A DNA stretch of 64,000 nucleotides from Dactylorhiza incarnata (lineage: Eukaryota; Streptophyta; Magnoliopsida; Asparagales; Orchidaceae). The position numbers and the translations under genes are program-made. Within the stretch, counting starts at the first letter, position 1, and the number at the start of each line of letters is the position of its first letter. Positions 21,052-33,949 of this stretch are shown here, piece by piece. The stretch is taken from the NCBI GenBank assembly GCA_033032865.1, contig JAWHQI010000028.1:10125001-10189000 (forward strand). The letters are read 5' to 3'. Below the pieces are notes generated by a model. That model saw nothing but the letters and a program-made list of their open reading frames with translations, had not been told where the DNA came from and searched no databases.

Positions 21052-22986
21052 TTATTTTTTGTCGATATTTTGAAAAAAGAGAGCGCTATTACTTTTATCC
21101 TTTTTCTTATTCTTGTTTGTTTAGCTAAAGAAAAAAAATATTTTCCTTTCTTTTCCTTCCTCTTTTTTTTAGTAATTTTCAAAAAATAAAAAAAAATTCC
21201 TTTTGAAAAAATTTTTGAGAACACAAAAACATTATAAAACTAATCAAAACAAAAAAAAATATAATAAGTAACTTTTATGTTTCATTTCTTTTATTTTGTG
21301 TTTTGTTTTATTGTTTTAAAAGTAATGTTACAGGAAATCGTGGTGATCGTCCGTCTCCAAATCAGGGACGTCATTCTTTCTCCCCTCCCTGTTATTTTTC
21401 TTTCATTAATCTTGTGCTTGTATTTTAATTTATTGTTCTCCATACTTAGCTATCAACATTGGGGACAATGTTGAATTTTAAGTTTGGGGCTGTATTTTCC
21501 CTTTCTCTTAAATTATAAAATCGTAGAAAATTTCCAAAAAAAAATTTAATATCCCAAAATTCCTAAATATTTACTGTGTACATTGTTTATTTTCGTTTTG
21601 TACATAGTTTATTTCCTTTTTATTGTCTTTTACAAAAGAAAAATTAGATTTTTCAAAAAAATTAGAAAACCCAAAAATATTCAAAAAAATTAGATAATCG
21701 AAAATTTAAATCTTGGAAAGGGACGTTTGGGATATCATCCCACCACACTCCTAGTACCTTGTGAACCCTTCACCGGGTAGACCGCGGGAAGTCTAAGAAC
21801 TAACAAAAAAATTTAGTTTTTTTTTTAGTTTATGTTTAGCATTTTTATTATTTAGATAATATCAAAAATCCAAAAAAGATAATATCAAAAATTTCAATAA
21901 AAAAAATTAAAATAACTTGGAAAAATCCCAAAAATATAATAAGCCCTTACTTTGGTTTTTGTTATTTCCAAAATCATTTAGAGTTTATTTATAAGCATTT
22001 ATATTTTTTTTGCTAATCATTTCTTCCATCATGGTTTGCGAAATCTAATTTTTGTTTAAGTGATTTAGTGTTAAGAAATATTTTACGATTTTAATTTGAT
22101 TAGAGATATTTCTTTATCACTTCTTCTCTTTTATTTTAAATAGGTACAATTTTTTAGTAATCTTGCTTAAACACATTTAGATTTTAATTATTTCTACCTT
22201 AAGCTTTTAAAATCTTAGGAAAGTTTAAATTACTAAAATTTGCTCTCAAAATAATTTAATTTATAAGCTAGAAATCTTTTCTCTACCATACCCCTTTGAT
22301 GGCATACAAAAAAGGTATTTTAAAAGATCATATGTCATGGGAATAAGAGGATAAAATTCATTATTCCCTAAACATATGCACCCAAAATAATTTTTAAAAG
22401 ATTATATGGCATGGAGTAAGAGGATAAAATTCATTACTCCTAAACATATACATTTTGGGTTTTTATTAGAAGAGAAGTTTATAATTTCACAAATTAGAAA
22501 AAAAACTACTTTGGTGAAAAGGATAAAGTCCATCACCTTCATTCAAAGATCTCTTCTTATGCCAAATTTTATGAACCCCCACCCCCCCTAACCCAATATC
22601 ATTGCTCTAGATTTAAATTATGTTATGGAGAGAGCAATAATTAGTAAGTTACTTTTTCCTTTAGCTTTTTCAAAGTTATGGTTTTTATAAATTTTAATTC
22701 TAATTTTTTTTACTTATTACTCAATTTTGTTAACTAGTTAATATTTTTGAGAACTCTTGGCTAAATATTTTTCTCTTATTATTCTTGAGATATTTTTCTC
22801 TAATTTTGTAAATCCTTGAGATACTTTGCGTATTTAGGCATTTGAGAGAGTGCCTCGCAGAATGGAACATTAATTTGAATTTGTTTTAAAATATTTATAA
22901 AATTTTTATATTGCTCCTCATTGCGCTCGTTTTGAATTTTAAAAGAATAAGGGATAAAAGGATTTTGAATTTTGCGCGAAGCTAAA
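21052..22986 (+). other. Athila leader and AT-rich untranslated region
   Basis: No coding domain. It includes CATTGGGGACAATGTTG near 21459 and AAGTTTGGGG (a motif common in Athila non-coding regions), a conserved hairpin module at 21751-21797, and a local duplication around AAGAGGATAAAATTCATTA (22327-22383 and 22404-22455). The plus-strand gag expected downstream is missing; instead a minus-strand gag begins at 22987. Confidence 0.6.
21751..21797 (+). other. Conserved CTAGTACC hairpin module in Athila leader
   Basis: CTAGTACC, a gap, then GTGAACCCTTCACCGGGTAG and GGGAAGTCTAAG. GTGAA/TTCAC can pair, as can TACC/GGTA. Related copies are in the chimeric units and at 56755-56802 in the giant LTR. 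Confidence 0.7.
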
Positions 22987-23003
22987 TCAGAAGAAATAAA
23001 ATG

Positions 23004-23047
<44 letters not shown>

Positions 23048-24151
23048 GAAATATTTACCTCGGGCTCAACCAAATTTGTAGATTTTACCTCCTTTCCGCT
23101 GCGGAGGGTTATTGCGTAGGTGCTCTCCCGTGGATTGGGCTCAGTATTGCCCGACAGAGCTCCTTGTTGGCGTTTGGAGAACATCTTGGCGAGCTGTCCA
23201 ATCTGATTTTCCAAGCTTTTATTAGATTCAGATAGATTACAGATGTTGGACTCGTTGGAGGCAACGTATTTAGTGAAGACCCCTTCAAGTAAATAGGGCT
23301 TGTGCGGTGGTGGAGCGAATCTGGGAGGATTCACTTGTGGTGGGCGTTGAGCATTGTTGGGGTTGCTCCATGAAAAATTTGGATGATTCCTTAAACCCGG
23401 ATTATAGCTATTATTGAGAGGAATATTATTATTCGGGTTATAAGGATGGCGGTAGGAGTTCCCCATATAATCTATATGCTCTTGATTAAAATTATTTTTA
23501 ATATTATTATTATTATTAGCCCAATTAGTGGCGGAGGAAGCAGACATCTCCGTCACTTGCTTAGTAAGCCATTCTACTTAGTGCGTTAAGTTAGGGGTGG
23601 CCTCGAATTCAAAGAGTAAGGTTGGCTTATTAGGGCGCTACCATGGTGCATTCCACTGAAACGCATTCATGGCCATCTCCTCGAAAAACTCTTGAGCGAC
23701 ATCTGGGTTTTGTTATTAAGAGTTCCCCCAGCCGCTGCATCAATCATTTGCCTCGTTTGGAGATTCAAACCATTGTAGAATGTTTGAACTTGTTGCCACA
23801 TCTGGAGGTCATGATGAGGACATCTCCGCAAAAGTTCCTAGAAGCGCTCCCATGTGTTGTAGAGAGACTCCGAATCTATTTGCGTGAATGAGAGAACGTC
23901 CGTATGTAATTTTGTGGACATTGCCGGAGGAATATATTTTGTTAAAAATTTCTCTATCATTTCGGCCCACGTAGTGATGGAGCCTCTAGGAAGAGAACCC
24001 AACCACTGCTTGACCTTAGTCCGCAAAGGGAAAGGAAATAAACGCAAATGAATGGCGTCATCGGTGACACCATTTATCTTAAACGTATCACAAATTTCCA
24101 AGACATTTAATAAATGTAGATTGTGATTGTTTACCCAGAAATCGGCGATCC
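22987..24151 (-). pseudogene. Athila gag, middle and C-terminal part
   Basis: Minus-strand frames show the Athila gag core: VLEICDTFKINGVTDDAIHL, LRLFPFPLRTKVKQWLGSLP, ITTWAEMIEKFLTKYIPP, ESLYNTWERF. Next comes an asparagine-rich stretch with RNHPNFSWSNPN, then LENQIGQLAKMFSKRQQGAL and NAITLRSGK-like AITLRSGKEV. A stop follows WERF, and a frameshift lies near 23710, where the region normally leading to the N-rich part changes frame. The frame ends in a polyproline run encoded by a 41-base homopolymer. The N-terminal part is found to the right of the inserted LTR (from 25750), so the gene is split by that insertion. It has no sign of function. Confidence 0.9.
23005..23045. repeat. G41 homopolymer in gag
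   Basis: Forty-one consecutive G on plus (C41 on the coding strand, read as proline). It marks the left end of recognisable gag. Confidence 0.95.
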
Positions 24152-24254
24152 TGTTCAAGGTGATTTTTTCTAATTTTTCATACAGGTCATGCGATTAAGG
24201 AAGTACAGATCCCACAGAAGTGCAACCTTCAGCTTCTAACCACTCACATTATAT

Positions 24255-25175
24255 GAGCGACCTCCTGTTCACCCAGCAGGGGAGGACTCCTCCTTCAGTT
24301 CGCCAGCAGTAGGGGAGGACTCGCCGTCCGCTAGCAGAGGTGGACTCGACCTCCTGTCCGCCCAGCAGGGGCGGACTCCTCCTTCAGTCCTCCAGCAGAA
24401 ACGACAGACTCAACGTCCGCCAGTAGAGGCGGACTCGGCCTCCTACCCGCCTAGCAGGGGCGGACTCCTCCTTCAGCCGCCAGCAGCAGGGGAAGATTCG
24501 CCGTCCGGCATCAGAGGCGGACATGGCCTCCCGTCCGCCCAGCAGGGCGACTCCTCCTTCAGTCTGCCAGTAGCAGGGGTGGATTCACCATTGGACAGCA
24601 GAGGAGGACTCGGCCTCCTGTCTGCCCAGCAGAGGCGGACTCCTCCTTCAGTACGCCAGCAGTAGGGGCGGACTCATCATCCGCCAGCAGAGGCAGACTC
24701 AACCTCCTCTCCGCCTAACAAGGGCAGACTCCTCCTTCAGTCCGCTAGCAGCATGGGAAGATTCGCCATCCTCCAGTAGAGGCGGACTCGGCCTCCTGTC
24801 TACCCAGCAGGGTCGAACACCTCCTTTAGTCCACCAGCAGTAGGGGAGGACTCGCTGTCCGCCAGCAGAGGCTGACTCGGCATCTTGTCTGCCCAGCAGG
24901 GGTGGACTCCTCCTTTAGTCTGCCCGCAGCAGGGGCGAACTCGCCGTCCACCACAAGGGGCGAACTCAACCTCCTGTCTGCCCAGCAGGGCAGACCCCTC
25001 CTTCAGTCCACCAGCAGCAGGTGCAGACTCCTACTTCAGGCCGCCCAGCAGGTGCAGACTCGCCCTGTCCGCCAGCAAGAGGGGCGGACTCCTCCTTTAG
25101 TACACTCAGCAGGGGCAGAATCCATCCCAGTTCGCCCAGCAAGAGGTGGACTGCCATTCCAGACTGCCTAAGTGA
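24255..25175. repeat. Higher-order array, about 10 units of 88-90 bp, arms GTCCGCC / GGCGGAC
   Basis: The phrase CCTCCTGTC(C/T)GCCCAGCAG recurs near 24261, 24350, 24438, 24526, 24611, 24701, 24790, 24879 and 24967. Each unit holds about three palindromes GTCCGCC-AGCAG-(GG)GGCGGAC. The array ends about 40 bp before the TATA box. Open frames in it are by-products. Confidence 0.9.
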
Positions 25176-25212
25176 TGATGTCATCTGATTCTAGCAGTTT
25201 CCTCCCCAGGAC

Positions 25213-25220
25213 TATAAATA
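25213..25220 (+). promoter_or_regulatory. TATA box of LTR X
   Basis: GACTATAAATAGGCCCCC, directly downstream of the palindrome array. Confidence 0.75.
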
Positions 25221-25324
25221 GGCCCCCATACCTCTTTAGAAAGGAGGAGGAGCCGTGGGGATAAGTAGACAGAGTAGTACCTACGATCACAAAGAGTTTG
25301 ATCGTGCGACCTGAAAAGTGGTCC

Positions 25325-27340
25325 GCATGACCTGTGCAGACTAATCAGTAGGCCGCGCGACTTGCGCACACTGGGCAGCAGGAAGCAGGTTCTGGTCGGC
25401 AGGATAGTATACCGGGCGGCCTGATCGGCCCGTGCGGACCAGCTTGGCAACCTCTGCGGACTGGCTTCGACAGCTTCCTTTCCTAATCGACATTTCTCTT
25501 TGTAGTTCTCTATTATTATGTATCTAAAACCTCAAGCTGTAATACAGGATTATTAATCAAGGAAAAGCCCGCCGCAAGAGTGGCAAATGATGCGGCGGGC
25601 GAAGTGTGGACCCGCCGCATACTAGTGGCCCTCACTTCTCTCATTCTCATCTCATCACTCGCTACTCAAAATAACCAGTTGCTCAACAATCACCTCACTC
25701 CTTCTCTATCTTGAGCAAGTGTGAACTTGGTGTATTTTTGGTTCGAACAAGGATCTTCATCTGGCAAGCCATCAAATATGACTGTTTGCTGTACCATTTG
25801 AATGATACTCATTTTAATTTCAAAATTATTATTCGCCACCATCGGGCGAATAATACTAGATTGTGTTCCCTCCAAATTTGGCCTCACATAATAGGACATG
25901 GTCTATTAGGGGCCTCATTCTATTCGGGATCTTCCATTATTCTTTCGTTAGTTTCTTCGATTGTCTCTTTGCGAATTATTGGTAGATCATTAAACCAGAG
26001 ACGTCGTCGTAAGGTGCGCTCGATTTCCGGATCAAATCACAATTCAAGATTATTTGAAGAGTTTCTTCGGGTCATAAACTAAAAGAAAAGGAAAGAAATT
26101 AAAAAAAAAAGTACCTAGAAAAAGAAAAGAAGGGAAAGAGAAAATTAAAATTTTATTATAAATATTATATATATATATATTATTTTAGGTGATTTAAAAT
26201 TAGTCTTGGACTTCCCAAGGTCTACCCGGTGAAGGGTTCACACTGGTACTAGGAGATATGCTGGGGTGACATCCCAAACCTCCCTTTCCAAGAATATAAT
26301 TGCACCTTAAAATATTAAAACGAAGTAAAGAAGCGATAAAATTAATAGATATTCTTTTTTTCAAAATATCAACTCAAAGTCCCCAGCAACGGCGCCAAAA
26401 ACTTTATAGATGCAAAGCTATGCCTACAAATGACAACGATAAGTGCACCGTATCGAATGTAGTATAGGTCTATAAAAACAAAGGTCGTACAAAAAAACTG
26501 TGCGAGCTGAGTACTTTTACTTCAAGAAAATCTCTATTATTATATCAATTAGGACTTTGTGTTGGTTGTTTTTTTATAAGAAAACTATGGTGAATTAAAA
26601 TGATGATTAAGCAATGGGTAAAAAGACTAGCACTCGAACTTCGAACCACCTCGGAATGAAAATAATAGTAGAAGAAAAAGAAAATCTAATTCCTTTAAGA
26701 AAATCACTTCGACCGTGGAGGTTCTTGAATTCTAAATGCACCTCCCTCGAGGATACATTCAACTGAGTTTAGGTTGATCAATCGAACTTTTGTTCTAGAA
26801 TATAAACCCATAAAACTCGCCTTATCGTAGTGAACCTCTCTATTGGTTTTAACTCCAATCCAGGAGATTTATGTCATCCTCTCTCGAGGGTTGCATACAA
26901 CTCTCTTTATCGTTGAATGATTGATTCATCTTACGAGCTTGTTCGGCTAAATACAGAACGAAAATTATTTATCGACGATATAATCTCATTTCATTAGAAT
27001 CAAGGATAAATCTTAAGTTATATAAAGAAGAGAAAGAGAGATTCTACATTAATTCACAAACTATAGTATTTCTTGGATCATCTTGATCGAGTACTAAAAG
27101 AAATGTAGTTTCTCGTGGAGATGGAGGAATCAACAAACATGAAAGAGTTCATGATGAAATAAAGAAGAGAATAAAAAGAAGAACAACTAATTTTTATTCA
27201 CTTTTGCAAAAGAGATTACAAACTATGGAATTGAAATTGCAAACTATTGAAATGAAAGTTACAATTGCAAAAGAAAAGTACACAAATTGAAACTTACAAT
27301 TGTACTAGAAAGAGAAATACAAGAATTGCTTAAACATGAA
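25325..27340. repeat. Chimeric tandem unit 1 (about 2.02 kb)
   Basis: Left to right on plus: the R-U5 part of LTR X (25325-25749), Athila gag N-terminus (minus), leader with the hairpin module (26206-26252), primer site in reverse (about 26381-26399), then the R-U5 side of an Athila LTR (minus) ending in TTAAACATGAA. This unit is continuous on its left with the full LTR X, so it is the most ancestral-looking. Confidence 0.8.
25750..26070 (-). pseudogene. Athila gag N-terminus, unit 1
   Basis: The frame reads YYVRPNLEGTQSSIIRPM, then NNFEIKMSIIQMVQQ and GLPDEDP, the start of an Athila-type gag. It ends where LTR X begins. This copy belongs with the gag body at 22987-24151. Other copies are in units 2-4. 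Confidence 0.75.
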
Positions 27341-29381
27341 TTGTACGACCTATGCGGACTGAGAAGTAGACCGCGCGACCTGGGCACACTAGGCAGCGGG
27401 AAACAGGTTCAGGTCGGCAGGATAGTAGACCACGTGGCCTGATCGGCCCATGTGGACCAGCTTGGCGACCTCTGGGGACTGGCTTCGGCGGTTTCCTTTC
27501 CTATTCGTCATTTCTCTGTGTAGTTCTCTATTATTATGTATCAAAAACCTAAAGCTGTAATACTGGATTATTAATAAAAAAAAACCACCGCAAGAGTGGC
27601 ATTTGCCGCGGTGGGCGATGTGTGGACTCGTCGCATGCTAGCAGCCCGCTCTTCTCCTCTCTTTCTCATCTCATCACTCGCAAATCAAAGTAACCAGCTG
27701 CTCAACAATCACCTCACTCCTTCTCTATCTTGAGCAAGTGTGGACTTGGTGTATTTTTGGTTCGAACAAGGATCTTCATCTTGTAAGCCATCAAATATGA
27801 TTGTTTGTTGTACCATTTGAATGATACTCATTTTAATTTCAAAATTATTATTTTCCACCGTCAGGCGAATAATACTAGATTGTGTTCACTCCAAATTGGC
27901 CAAGCATAATAGGACATGGTCCGAATAGGAGCCTCGTTATGGTCAGGATCTTCCATTATTCTTTCGTTAGTTTCTCTGATTGACTCTTTGTGAATTATTG
28001 GTAGATCACTAAATCAGAGACGTCGCCGTAAGGTGCGCTTGATTTCCGGATCAAAACACAATTCAAGATTAATTGAAGAGTTTCTTCGGGTCATAAACTA
28101 AAAAAAAGGAAAGAAATTAAAAAAAAGTAGCCAGAAAAAGAAAAGAAGGGAAAGAGAAAATTAAATTTTATTATAAATTTATTAAATATATTATTATATG
28201 TATATATTATTATTATTATTATTTTAGATGATTTAAAATTAGTCTTGGACGTCCCAAGGTTTACCCGGGGAAGGGTTCACACTGGTACTAGGAGATATGC
28301 TGGGGTGACATCGCAAACCTCCCTTTCCAAGAATATAATTGCACCATAAAATATTAAAACGAAGTAAAGAAGCGATAAAATTAGTAGATATTCCATTTTT
28401 CAAAATATCAACTCAAAGTCCCCGACAACGGCGCCAAAAACCTGATGGATGCAAAGTTATTCCTGCAAATGACAACGACAAGTGTACCATTTCGAAAGTG
28501 GTATAGGTTTATAAAAACCATGGTCATACAAAAAATCCGGGCGAGCTGAGTACTTTTCCTCAAGAAAATCTCCATTATTCAATCAATTAGGACTTCGTGT
28601 TGGTTGTTTTTTTTTATAAGAAAAGTATGGTGAATTAAAATGATGATTAAGCAATGGGAAAAAAACTAGCACTCGATCTTCGAATCATCTCGGAAGGAAA
28701 ATAATAGTAGAAGAAACAGAAAATCTAATTCCTTTAAGAAAATCACTTCGACCGTGGAGGTTCCTAAATTCTAAACGCACCTCTCGCGAGGATACATTTA
28801 ACTTAGTTTAGGTTGATCAATCTAACTTTCGTTCTAGAATATAAACCCCTAAAACTCGCTTTATCATAGTGAACCCCTCTATTGGTTTTAACTCCAATCC
28901 GGGAGATTTATGTCATCCTCTATCGAGGGTTGCATGCAACTCTCTTTATCCTTGAATGATCGATTCATCTTACGAGCTTGTTCGGCTAACTAAAGAACGA
29001 AAACAAGAACTAGAATTATATATCGACGATATAATCTCATTTCATTAAAATCAAGGATAAATCTTAAGTAATATAAAGAAGAGAAAGAGAGATTCTACAT
29101 CTATTCACAAACTATAGTATTCCTTGGATCATCTCGATCGAGTACTAAAAGAAATTTAGTTACTCATGGAGTTGGAGGAATCAACAAACATGAAAGAGTT
29201 CATGATGAAATTAAGAAGAGATTAAAAAGAAGAACAACTAATTTTTGCAAAAGAGATTACAAACTATGGAATTTAAATTGCAAACTATTGAAATGAAAGT
29301 TACAATTGCAAAAGAAAAGTACACGAATTGAAACTTACAATTGTAGTAGAAAGAGAAATACAAGAATTGCTTAAACATGAA
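27341..29381. repeat. Chimeric tandem unit 2 (about 2.04 kb)
   Basis: Same order as unit 1 but starting abruptly in LTR X at the TTGTACGACC position. Primer site in reverse at about 28420-28438, hairpin module 28246-28292. The gag N-terminus (about 27780-28100, minus) is present but more broken than in unit 3. Confidence 0.85.
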
Positions 29382-31434
29382 CTGTATGACCTGTGCGGAC
29401 TGAAAAGTAGACCGCGCGACCTGCGCATAGTAGGTAGCGGGAAGCAGGTTCAGGTCGACAGGACAGTAGACCGCGCGGCCTGATCGGCCCGTGAGGACTA
29501 GCTTGGCGACCTCTGCGGGCTGGCTTCGGCGGCTTCATTTCCTATTCGTAATTTCTCTTTGTAGTTCTCTATTATTATGTTTCTAAAACATCATGCTTTA
29601 ATACAGGATTATTAATCAAGGAAAAACCCACCACAAGAGTGGCATTTGCCGCGGCGGGCAAAGTGTGGACTCGCCGCATGCTAGCAGCCCTCTCTTCTCC
29701 TCTTTTTCTCATCTCATCACTCGCAAATCAAAGTAACCAGCTGCTCAACAATCACCTCACACCTCTATCTTGAGCAAGTGTGGACTTGGTGCATTTTTGG
29801 TTCGAACAAGGATCTTCATCTGGTAAGCCATCAAATATGACTGTTTGTTGTACCATTTGAATGATACTCATTTTAATTTCAAAATTTATATTTGCCACCG
29901 TCGGGCGAATAATACTAGATTGTGTTCCCTCCATATTTGGCCTTGCATAATAGGACATGGTCCATATAGGGGCCTCGTTATGGTTGGGATCTTCCATTAT
30001 TCTTTCATTTGTTTCTCCGATTGACTCTGCGAATTTTTGGTAGATCACTAAATCAGAGACGTCGCCGCAAGGTGAGCTCGATTTCCAGATTAAAACACAA
30101 TTCAAGATTAATTGAAGAGTTTCTTTGGATCATAAACTAAAAGAAAAGGAAGAAATAAAAAAAAAATAGCTAGAAAAAGAAAAGAAGGGAAAGAGAAAAT
30201 TAAAGTTTTATTATAAATTTATCTAAATATATTATATATATATATATATATATTTTTTTTATTATTTTGGATGATTTAAAATTTGTCATGGACTTCCCAA
30301 GGTCTAACCGGTGAAGGGTTAGCACTGGTACTAGGAGATATGTTGGGGTGACATCCCAAACCTCCCTTTCCAAGAATATAATTGCACCTTAAAATATTAA
30401 AACATAGTAAAGAAGCGATTAAATTAATAGATATTCCTTTTTTCGAAATATCAACTCAAAGTCCCCGGCAACGGCGCCAAAAACTTGATGGACACAAAGC
30501 AATGCTAGCAAATGATAATGGAAAGTGTACCGTATCAAAAGTTGTATTGGTTTATAAAAACCAAGGTCGTACAATAAATCCGGGCGAGCTGAGTACTTTT
30601 ACTTCAAGAAAATCTCTATTATTCTATCAATTAGTACTTTGTGTTTGTTGTTTTTTTATAAGAAAAGTATGGTGAATTAAAATGACGATTAAACAATTGG
30701 TAAAAAGACTAGCACTCGATCTTCGAATCACCTCGGAAGGAAAATAATAGTAGAAGAAATAGAAAATCTAATTCCTTAAAGAAAATCACTTCGACCGTTG
30801 AGTTTCCTGAATTCTAAATGCGCCTCTCTCGAGGATACATTCCACTGAGTTTAGGTTGATCAATCGAAATTTCGTTCTAGAATATAAACCCCTAAAACTA
30901 ACTTTATCATAGTGAACCCCTCTATTGGTTTTAACTCCAATCCGGGAGATTTATGCCATCCTCTATCGAGGGTTGCTTACAACTCCATTTATCCTTGAAT
31001 GATCGATTCATCTTACGAGCTTGTTCGGATAACTAAATAACGAAAACAAGAACGAGAATTATATATCGACGATATAATCTCATTTCATTAAAATCAAGGA
31101 TAAATCTAAAGTAATATCAAGAAGAGGAAGAGAGATTCTACATTAATTCACAAACTATGGTATTCCTTGGATCATCTCGATCGAGGACTAAGAGAAATTT
31201 AGTTACTCATGGAGATGGATAAATCAACAAACATGAAAGAGTTCATGATGAAATCAAGAAGAGGTTAAAAAGAAGAACAAATAATTTTTATTAATTTTTG
31301 CAAAAGAGATTACAATCTATGGATTTGAAATTGTAAACTATTGAAATGAAAGTTACAATTGCAAAAGAAAAGTGCACGAATTGAAACTTACAATTGTAGT
31401 AGAAAGAGAAATAAAAGAATTGCTTAAACATGAA
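29382..31434. repeat. Chimeric tandem unit 3 (about 2.05 kb)
   Basis: Starts at CTGTATGACC after TTAAACATGAA. Primer site in reverse at about 30461-30480, followed by TGATGGACAC, the LTR end. In this unit the hairpin module (30285-30334) has a change that weakens the inner stem. Confidence 0.85.
29752..30105 (-). pseudogene. Athila gag N-terminus, unit 3 (longest open copy)
   Basis: A 117-residue frame includes GETNERIMEDPNHNEAPIW, SYYARPNMEGTQSSIIRPTV and IQMVQQTVIFDGLPDEDP, the N-terminal region of Athila gag. It then runs out into LTR X sequence (CSNQKCTKSTLAQ) and stops. It therefore encodes only the first part of a gag fused to foreign residues. The same fusion point in all four units shows they derive from one junction. 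Confidence 0.8.
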
Positions 31435-32889
31435 CTGTATGACCTATGCATACTGAGCAGTAGAGTGCGCAACCTGCGCACACTAGGCAGTGGGAAGCAG
31501 GTTCAGGTCGGCAGGACGGTAGACCGCGCGGCCTGATCGGCCCGCGCGGACCAGCTTGGCGACATCTGCGGACTGGCTTCGGCGGCTTCCTTTCCTATTC
31601 GTCATTTCTCTTTGTAGTTCTCTATTATTATGTATCTAAAACCTCAAGCTGTAATACAGGATTATTAATCAAGGAAAAACCCGCCGCAAGAGTGGTATTT
31701 GTCGCGGCGGGCGAAGTGTGGACACGCCGCATGCTAGCTGCCCTCTCTTCTCCTCTCTTTCTCATCTCATCACTCACAACTCAAAGTAACCAACTGCTCA
31801 ACAATCACCTCACTCCTTCTCTATCTTGAGCAAGTGTGGACTTGGTGCATTTTTGGTTCGAACAAGGATCTTCATCTAGTAAGCAATCAAATATGACTGT
31901 TTTTTGTACCATTTGAATGATACTCATTTTAATTTCAAAATGATTATTTACCACCTTCGGGAAAATAATACTAGATTGTTCCCTCCAAATTTGGCCTCGC
32001 ATAATAGGACATGGTCCGTATAGAGGCCTCATTATGGTCGGGATCTTCCATTATTCTTTCGTTAGTTTCTCCGATTGACTCTTTGCGAATTATTGGTAGA
32101 TCACTAAATCGGAGACATCGCCGCAAGGTGCGCTCGATTTCTGGATCAAAACACAATTCAAGATTAATTGAAGAGTTTCTTCGGGTCATAAACTAAAAGA
32201 AAAGGAAAGTAATTAAAAAAAAGTAGTTATAAAAAGAAAAGAAGGGAAAGAGAAAATTAAAATTTAATTATAAATTTATATAAATATATTATTATTATAT
32301 ATGTATTATTATTATTTTAGGTGATTTAAAATTAGTCTTGGACTTCCCAAGGTCTACCCGGTGAAGGGTTTGTACTGGTACTAGGAGAAATGCTGGGGTG
32401 ACATCCCAAACCTCCCTTTCCAAGAATATAATTTCACCATAAAATATTAAAACAAAGTAAAAAAGCGAGAAAATTAATAGATATTCCTTTTTTCGAAATA
32501 TCAACTCAAAGTCCCCGACAACGACGCCAAAAACTTGATGGACGCAAAGTTATGCCTGCAAACGACAATGACAAGTGCACCATATCGAAACTAGTTTAGG
32601 TTTATAAAAACCAAGATCGTACAAAAAATCCGGGCGAGCTGAGTACTTTTACTTCAAGAAAATCTCTATTATTCTATCAATTAAGATTTTGTGTTGGTTG
32701 TTTTTTTTATAAGAAAAGAATGGTGAATTAGAATGATGATTAAGCAATGTGTAAAAAGACTAGCACACGATCTTCTAATCACCTCGGAATGAAAATAATA
32801 GTAGAAGAAATAGAAAATCTAATTCCTTTAAGAAAATCACTTCGACCGTGGAGGTTCTTGAATTCTAAATGCACCTCTCTCGAGGATAC
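31435..32889. repeat. Chimeric tandem unit 4, left part
   Basis: Same order. The gag N-terminus (about 31865-32189, minus) includes IGETNERIMEDPDHNEASI. Primer site in reverse at about 32511-32530, Athila LTR end TGATGG at 32536. The unit is cut at 32889 by Tat element B and resumes at 48857 after the duplicated GATAC; it ends near 49458. Without the insertion it is about 2.06 kb. Confidence 0.85.
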
Positions 32890-33816
32890 TGTTGAAACCA
32901 GAGAACTGGTCTCGACGTTCGAAAGTGAGATGCAGCTAACCCTTACTTGACCCGAGCTAGAACCCTTGACCAGTCACTAAGAATCGAATATCCTTTCCCT
33001 TGAAGAACACCTAAGTCCGCAAACGGACCCCTTAAGCTGCAGAGTGGAGGTCCCACCACACACCCGGAAGCTCACAAGGAACTTCCCCTCCCAAGCCAAT
33101 GCTGAGCCTGGGCACCTTGGAGGGCACTAAGGATCACCTCACCGTCCACCTTCACTGACAAAAGGGGGGAGGGGTAGTGCTTGCTCACAAGACTCACATG
33201 AGGGAGAGGGGATAGAGAACAACCCTTCCCAAGGTGCCCATGGGGGTCTATTTATAGACTTCCCAAAATTGGGTTGCGGATAGCCAAAATTTTGCTAACC
33301 GCAGCTCAACCACGAACCTAGATGGTCAAAATAAGAGGGGGCGAGTGGAGGACGAGACGTCCACTCCCCCCCTTGCCGGGGGTCAAACGAGTGGACTGAG
33401 GTCCACCGGCCTTACTGTGCGAGTGGACCTTACGGTCCACTCAACCCACAGGGCGAGTGGACCCTCGGTCCATTCGCCCAGCTGCACGGGGCGAGTGGAC
33501 CTATCGTCCACTCGCCCTTACCCTTGGGCGAGTGGACCCATGATCCACTCGCTCCCCCCACTCGGACGAGTGGACCAATGGTCCACTCGCCTGGGTCCTA
33601 GGGCGAGTGGACCAAGGGTCCACTCGTCCGAGGCCTTGGGCGAGTTGACCCAAGCTCCACTCGTGCAAGGAGGTCTACCCCCCCCCCCCCCCCAGGCCTT
33701 CTCTTTCTGGTCTTGACGACCTCCGTCGGTTTGGGCCGCTGTGTCACGGTCACCCTTTCTATCACGACCTCATCTGCGTTGGGTCACACCGACTCAGAAA
33801 ATATGAGGGTTGTACA
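32890..33816 (-). repeat. 3' LTR of Tat element B (927 bp)
   Basis: Plus-strand ends TGTTGAAACC...GGGTTGTACA. TATA at 33249-33256 (minus). Palindrome array about 33346-33665, C16 run at 33678-33693. Relative to the 5' LTR it has an extra segment of about 66 bp near 32909-32975. Confidence 0.9.
33346..33665. repeat. GAGTGGACC palindrome array in the 3' LTR
   Basis: About seven palindromes with arms GCGAGTGGACC/GGTCCACTCGC and variable centres. They differ in detail from those of the 5' LTR (48377-48710). Confidence 0.9.
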
Positions 33817-33949
33817 CAATCCTCGCTCTTTTCGAGATTGCCTTAAGCTCGGAAAGAAAGTCGAACCCACCTATTTGATGAGTAGGTGGGACCTTAGGGG
33901 AATCCACGAAGGGCCCTGCCCACGGGATACTCCTGTAGAGTTTTTCAGG

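Larger units (their letters stand above)
24152..25749 (+). mobile_element. Unclassified LTR (X) inserted in Athila gag
   Basis: Athila gag stops at the codons for LPDEDP (about 25750) and resumes at NLHLLNVLEICDTFK (about 24120), so the 1.6 kb between is an insertion. Its ends read TGTTCAAGG...GGTTCGAACA (TGTTC/GAACA inverted). It holds a long palindrome array, then TATAAATA at 25213-25220, then an R-U5-like region. This is the layout of an LTR in plus orientation. I could not find a matching target duplication (GATCC left, AGGAT right), so the exact ends are uncertain and the lineage unknown. Confidence 0.6.

Noticed and set aside
24885..25184. Pro/Ser/Arg-rich frames on both strands near 24.9-25.2 kb
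   Set aside because: Products of the GTCCGCC/GGCGGAC array with no start context or conservation.
24147..25754. Target duplication for LTR X
   Set aside because: The flanks GATCC and AGGAT are not direct repeats; the insertion is supported only by the split gag and the TGTTC/GAACA ends.
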